Shown here piece by piece: positions 58,547 to 64,000 of a DNA stretch of 64,000 nucleotides. The stretch comes from Bretschneidera sinensis (taxonomy: Eukaryota > Streptophyta > Magnoliopsida > Brassicales > Akaniaceae), in assembly GCA_023935145.1 (NCBI GenBank), contig CM043698.1, forward strand, positions 18,355,001 to 18,419,000, in the 5' to 3' direction. The position numbers and the translations under genes were made by a program. Numbering within the stretch: the stretch's first letter is position 1; every line of letters starts with the position of its first letter. The notes beneath the pieces were generated by a model, which saw only the letters and a program-made list of their open reading frames with translations, did no database searches and was not told where the DNA came from.

Positions 58547-60553
58547 TCAAAGTAAGTAATATTCCAAGTGTATGAGATCATCATCCCATTTCCAAGGGGG
58601 GTAAAAACCGGCGTCCTTATCTTTTTGAGGAAATTCCTTAACAGGCATATTTGAACTCAAACCAAGATGCATCATGAGAAGCGAGACGTGGGTGAGTAGC
58701 TCTTTGCCATGTATTAGCTGATGAGTATGTTGTTTCCAAGAACATCGGCTCGCAGCATAAGTCAACATCTCCACCCACACCTGACTAATCATTTCCCATT
58801 TCTCTTCAACATCCCATTGGTAATTTTCTACGAATGATTGCAATTGCTTGTGAAGCCTAAAAGAATCAGAGACCACTGACTTGTTTTTAAATGGTCCGAC
58901 CGATGAAAATTCAGTCGAAAATTTTGCCATGTCAAGCAAACTCGACCTAGCGTCATCTGGAGAACCCTTTGGGCAAAAATTCGTGAGTTGTTCGCGAGTA
59001 TCTATATTTCTTCTGTCATGAATATCTTCAGGAAGCATAGATGAACGCACAACTAAAAGATATACCATATAATCAGACAAAGATAGGCTAATTTGGGATT
59101 TTGAACTGAGAACATCGGAACCTCCATAACGTTTAAAATCATCAAAATAACAAAGATCAGTTGCGATATGCCAAAGAAGGAGGCTGTGGTTAAAGTGTAC
59201 CTCATCTAAACTCCAAAGTAAGTCTTCATCAATGCCCCACTTTTGAATTGCATGGTCACCTCTCTCAGCCAACAACTTTGTGAGATCCTTAAAATCTGAT
59301 TTTTCGTATCGCTCACGCTTCTTTAAGAGATGAGAGTAAATGAATTTCTTTATATCAAGATTCATTACCTCCCATCTAGAATACCAATACTTCTGAAAAA
59401 TGTTGTTGGTGTCAAAAAACTTCAAAATTGCATTGTCTTTTTTAGATTTGACACAATAATCTATTAGGCTGTGTTGTCCAATTACTCCAAATCCCATTTC
59501 AGCGTTCAACAAAAATGATCGTAGATATAGAAACTTGGCCACCCATTTTCTATTCTTGCTTAACCAAAGCACTGTCCAACGTGAGAGAAGATTTGAAATA
59601 ACTGTATAAATGTCTAGAAAAATAGCTCCCACCAACAATAAGTAAGTTATGAAAATGTCAACTTTTGAGAAGTCACGCTTATGCAAAATGATTGAGAAGA
59701 CAACTATTGTGGAAATCAATGACAAGAAACAGATGCAACGAAGAATGACCCCCACTTTAGTGCGAAATAGGGGTCTCTTTGTGTAAAGCAGATCAAATAG
59801 GAATCCAAGTTCAGTATCTACCATTGCGAAAGCATCTTCTGCAGAATTGTAGTGTGTGGTGAAAATTTGGAATACCTCTTTGTAAAGTTTAAATGAGAAG
59901 CCTAAAATGGGAGAGGTGAACATCTTCAGTGATAAATATGCTTCATAGACATGACGGGCCTTGGGAGTAATGTGTATGCGAGAAAGGTACTCTTTCATCT
60001 TCTCATACATCGGCCTTGATCCATCGACATCTGAAGAATAATTTTCTCTTTTGGAGAACACAAAGTTTGCAAATCCTTTACTACTTGCAGCCCTTAGAAT
60101 CCAAATCCTTTCTCCATACTTAATAATTCCAGCAATGAGTATCAAAGTGGCTGTCAATTGGAGGGGAGAGTTGGTTCGAAACTTGTAGTTGATGTAAAAT
60201 GCTGTTCCTACTTGGATGACTAACCCAAGCAAATGTCTCAACCATGTCTCATTGTCTTCTAAAGAGTAAGCAGTGATGGTATCTGGCCCACCAAGGTGCA
60301 AGATAAGGAATGGCGTCCAAAATACAATGATCTCATTGCTTAGCCCTCCTTTGCTCCTGAGAAGGGTACTCAGTGAAACAGTTGCGAACCAGCCTGCTGA
60401 CAAGTATGTTGACCAAATGACTATATTTAGCCAAGGTGTGTACAAGCGTTTCCGTCGTTTCCCAAGCCAAACAAGGATTAATTGCAGAAAGAGACTGAGT
60501 ACAACCGAGAACCGGAGTTGCCATTTGCTCCAAAATCCTTTCTCTGACCACAT
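58547..60553 (-). CDS. DUF4220/DUF594 plant membrane protein, intact copy
   Basis: Single exon of 668 codons from ATG at 60553 (MWSEKGFWSKWQLRFSVV); the open frame extends three codons upstream but only to a TTG. Family members begin in a similar way. Hydrophobic segments lie at about 15-32, 45-65, 75-90, 110-145 and 285-340, giving a multi-pass N-terminal DUF4220 region. A cytosolic-looking C-terminal part ends in the DUF594 motif (EMLTYAASRCSWKQHTHQLI, then LLTHVSLLMMHLGL). The function of the family is unknown; it often forms tandem clusters in plants. A 5'-truncated paralogue lies 5.6 kb downstream at 51395-52930 and the Copia 3' LTR ends 339 bp beyond the stop. Upstream 60554-60760 would hold the promoter; no clear TATA box was identified. 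Confidence 0.93.
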   Translation of the reverse strand: MWSEKGFWSKWQLRFSVVLSLFLQLILVWLGKRRKRLYTPWLNIVIWSTYLSAGWFATVSLSTLLRSKGGLSNEIIVFWTPFLILHLGGPDTITAYSLEDNETWLRHLLGLVIQVGTAFYINYKFRTNSPLQLTATLILIAGIIKYGERIWILRAASSKGFANFVFSKRENYSSDVDGSRPMYEKMKEYLSRIHITPKARHVYEAYLSLKMFTSPILGFSFKLYKEVFQIFTTHYNSAEDAFAMVDTELGFLFDLLYTKRPLFRTKVGVILRCICFLSLISTIVVFSIILHKRDFSKVDIFITYLLLVGAIFLDIYTVISNLLSRWTVLWLSKNRKWVAKFLYLRSFLLNAEMGFGVIGQHSLIDYCVKSKKDNAILKFFDTNNIFQKYWYSRWEVMNLDIKKFIYSHLLKKRERYEKSDFKDLTKLLAERGDHAIQKWGIDEDLLWSLDEVHFNHSLLLWHIATDLCYFDDFKRYGGSDVLSSKSQISLSLSDYMVYLLVVRSSMLPEDIHDRRNIDTREQLTNFCPKGSPDDARSSLLDMAKFSTEFSSVGPFKNKSVVSDSFRLHKQLQSFVENYQWDVEEKWEMISQVWVEMLTYAASRCSWKQHTHQLIHGKELLTHVSLLMMHLGLSSNMPVKEFPQKDKDAGFYPPWKWDDDLIHLEYYLL

Positions 60554-63500
60554 TTCCGCCAACCAACTCTGAATTTTTAGATAACCGAAAGCACTAGTAG
60601 CTGAAATTTCAAGGATGTTAATTTATTCAGATGTAAGCTCGTGAAATTGGAAAGATGTAGTTGGAATCAGTATGAACACGAAATTTAACACGGCTCCTAT
60701 GAAAAGATTACACATCCGAATAAACTAATGTATGTGAAATGTGTGTGGAAGATGAAAAAGAGAGAGCAGTTTTCTCATATTGCGTTAAACAGATTCATGG
60801 GTTTAGGTAAAAATACAAATTCAAGGAGATTGTCACTTTTGATTTGATTAATTCGCATTATCTTATCATTTTCCTTAGACATCTGATTTTTAATTAGTTG
60901 CTAATACCATTTTTTTTTAAAATGCAAAAAGCATTCCAAGTAAAGGAAACTTATAAAATGATTTATTATGAACTGGATACCGAAATACCTTTGAAAACAA
61001 AACTATAAAATGGCTACCAAAGTACCATGGTGACTGTCTTGTATCATTAATTCTATTTGATGACAACAACCTGATAATACTTTTTCACGTGTACTACCAA
61101 AGTTTTTTATTATGAAATTAAAAAATGGACTTACATAATATATAATTCATGAATTCCATTAATATGTTCTTACATATATTAGCTCAATACTCCGATTTAT
61201 ATTGTTTATAAATGAATTAAGTGTATAAAAATGCATTAACTATCATCAAACAACAACCAACATTTATATAATGTTACTGGACACAAACTTTCAAGACCAA
61301 TTAAGGATATAAATGAATTATTTTTTTATTAATAAGATAAATGAAAAATAATTAACAGTTTTATGAATCATAACTATAAATTAATTTATTCTAACATATA
61401 TCTACATTTGATTTCATATTGTTAATTAAAATTACTAATTGCATTTCAGTTATAATAAATTTATTTAATACATAAAGATTTATACTCTTGGTTAATGATC
61501 GAATTTAAACTTTTCTAAATTGATTGAGCTAGCCTTACAAAACATTTACATTATCATGTTCTCTCAGATTGTAGATTCAATTGAAACAAACCTTTCCATA
61601 TATATGTTTAAAAAAATTAAACCTAAGATCGTAGACAGGGGCGTAAAATAATAGATAAGCATGTTATCAACACACATTACAAACATGGTAAACCTTTTTT
61701 ATTTTCTTTTATTTAGTAGTTTCCCAGTCAGAAATTGTTATAAATTATATTTAGCTTTTAGTTGTTAACCTAAGTTTCCAGCAGCTATTTTTTTTCTGGT
61801 TCATAAATTCTGAAGTTAAGCAACAATACAGGCTAAAATTATGTATGCTGAGAGAAAGGCCTTTAATATTTAATAAGTTCAAGTTATGGGTGTTATTTAT
61901 TTCTTTTGCTAATTGGCCTATAAAAAGACACATAAATAAATTGAAAAAAACAGAGTGAATTAGAATGCACTATAACGAAAAATGAAATTTACTACTAATA
62001 TATAGATTATAGATAGATATATTAATTGATATGCCATGTTTGCGGAGAAAGTTAAATTTCAAATTGAAACCTAATGAACTATGAATCTTTTTTCTTTCAT
62101 TTGAGTGAATACTATGAAAAGAAAAATGATGATGGTACAGCAAAACTTACTTGTATTTTCCATCTCTGGTTGTGCTTGCTATGTGACAGTCAAAACAGTG
62201 AGGGAAATAGATTTTGGGACTTTAAGGAACAAGTTAAATTTCAAATAGATTTCTGGGTCGACAAAATGAAGAATATTTAATATTTTAAAGAACAAGTGAC
62301 TTGAAAATTTCGTAATTTATCAACAACAACACACCACTTATATATAGTAAAAAAAATTGGAATCAATGAGAAAGTAATGCTTGGATAACTTGGTTGGTTT
62401 AAAAGTTCAAATGCTTGATGGCACATTTGAGGGGAGAATTTTTAGTGTATGGATTGGCTCCAAAGCAAAGAATTGATGCGTAATGAATTATTAACATTTG
62501 AATTAAAAGATAAGAGGGCATCCCATTTTGAGTGTAACTCCTCTGCCAGGTCGAATTCACATTTATCAAGAGAAAGGATATCTTTTCTTTCCCTTTTTTT
62601 TTTTGGTTAAAAATCTACACACCTTGAATATGTTACTGTATGGTGGATAGGAAAATGTCCTTACCAATACTTCAAACAGATATGATAAAAGGGAAAAAAA
62701 AATGGAAATGGTTTGGCTTAGCATTAAAAACGATTTATTTTTTAGAACCGATTTATAATAGAACGATAGTGGAATTATAAACTGCTTAGAGTTTGACAAA
62801 ACAAAAGTGAAAATAATTTTTATGAGATAAAATTTTAAATTTTAAATTTTAAAAACAAAAACAATTGCATATAAATCGATCTTTTATGAATGTTTGCGTT
62901 AGTTTCTATTTATAATAAACAGAAACCAAAAAATGAAATATCCCAAACGAGCTCTTAGGGGGCTGTTGCTGACAAATGGGTTTATGGTGTAAATTCTTTT
63001 CTAAAAAACGAGATTAAAAAAAAAGATTCAACCATGAGTTTTAAACTCTAAATGAGGTTTTTAAAATTTTTAATTTCTTAAATTTAATTGTTTTGATCTT
63101 ATTTTTTAAAATAAAGTATTTCTGTCATGTCATCAAATGAGAAAAAAATAAATAAACTACATCAATAATTCTTATATTTTAATATGAAATTCAAATTATT
63201 TATATATAAGTTGCAACTTAAATTCAAACAGTCATTCTTTTTGTCATGGTAAGTATCTGCTCTCATGTGAGAATGCTGTAGCGTCAGAAATCCAAACTGA
63301 CTAATTCATTCATTAGTGTCAAAATTGAATAACAGTATGAAACAATTGAAAATGACATATATACTCTAGCTAGCTCAAAATGGAATGCAACCTAAAATCC
63401 AAAGGAGATTACTTGCCTATGTGATTGCATAATTATCAATATCAAATCGATCAATATATCGAATCATTCTCTCATTGATTTAGTTAGTGGATCAATAATT

Positions 63501-64000
63501 GAACCGTTGATTCATAAAAAATAATATTAATATATCAAGTACCAACAAAGAAAGGAATAAAATTTATAAAATCATTATTGAATATTAACTCAAGCTTAAT
63601 AAAATGACTATAAATCATGTCTTAAACGTGATAAATTAAAAATCGAGAGCACCTGCGAAGTTTTTTTTTATATATAATAATATAAACATAGTAATATATA
63701 TAAAATATTTTTTATATAACTAAATGGTTAAATAATAAATATGAGTGTTAATTTCATAAAAGATAGTTAACTTGATGATTGTGTGTTAAGAGTGCTTTGT
63801 TTTAAGTTTTTGTTCGCTTTTATTTATTTATTTTCTCGTACTTTAATTTTATTTCAATTTAATTGTTATGCATATTTACCTCTTGTTTTGCTATAATTTG
63901 ATGTTTCACCAATTTTTATGATATAAATTTCCATCGCATGTTATTAAATGTTAGTGTGTAGCATAAATAGCCTTAATTGATTAATAAATATTTTCAAAAG
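60554..64000. other. Promoter of the DUF4220 gene, then AT-rich intergenic DNA
   Basis: Beyond the likely promoter there is only AT-rich sequence with short ORFs lacking family resemblance. No LTR pair, TIR or RNA gene was recognised. Confidence 0.5.

Noticed and set aside
60554..60562. Start of the DUF4220 protein at 60562
   Set aside because: That codon is TTG; the first ATG in frame is at 60553.
1..64000. CRISPR arrays, prokaryotic operons or integrated DNA-virus/pararetrovirus sequence
   Set aside because: No regularly spaced repeats with unique spacers; all reverse-transcriptase-like sequence is in LTR elements with Copia or Gypsy gene order; no movement or coat protein resemblance seen.

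Overview
This is nuclear DNA from a flowering plant, almost certainly a eudicot. It is AT-rich, its genes have introns with GT..AG borders, and it contains plant-specific families (CBP60, XTH, NAC, DUF4220/DUF594). A dense layer of Copia, Gypsy, TRIM, hAT-like, Harbinger-like and Mutator-like elements surrounds them. There is no bacterial, organellar or CRISPR content. I cannot name the species from the sequence alone.

Layout, left to right. 1-2692: 3' end of a CBP60-type calmodulin-binding protein gene. 3606-4505: a 0.9-kb element with ~180-bp terminal inverted repeats. 7024-8103 and 10702-11774: a tandem pair of XTH (TCH4/XTH22-like) genes sharing exon structure and a promoter CGCG box. The spacer between them holds about four decayed copies of a repeat that matches the 5' flank and first codons of the NAC gene 23 kb away. 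12652-19613: a degenerate minus-strand Copia element whose 3' LTR carries a nested hAT-like element with a tRNA-Gly-derived sequence. 21552-28321: a degenerate chromovirus-like Gypsy element whose pol frame runs into the 3' LTR. 28642-29531: a Harbinger-like MITE around an AAT/ATT palindrome. 32730-34832: an intact three-exon NAC gene. 36120-36556: a TRIM, followed by a Copia gag remnant.

37983-51009: a Mutator-like element with ~385-bp TIRs carrying two rearranged fragments of an NCED/carotenoid dioxygenase gene (Pack-MULE-like). A 9.4-kb Gypsy chromovirus is inserted in its left TIR (perfect TSD TAAAC), and a 1.3-kb solo LTR sits inside the captured gene (perfect TSD GTGCC). 51395-60553: a tandem duplication of a DUF4220/DUF594 membrane-protein gene. 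The proximal copy is 5'-truncated and broken; the distal copy is intact. A young Copia element (52992-58207, TSD AAAAC, LTRs differing at 5 of 527 sites) separates them. Its 1321-codon frame is open, but key residues of RT and integrase are changed. 60554-64000: AT-rich DNA with no gene I can support.

The host genes do not form one pathway, but several touch calcium and stress responses: CBP60 binds calmodulin, TCH4-like XTHs are classic touch and calcium responsive wall enzymes with possible CAMTA sites here, and NAC factors often act in stress or development. The clearest new material is the nested Pack-MULE, the NAC 5'-end repeat array, the LTR-encoded pol tail, and the young Copia whose open frame appears inactivated by transitions.
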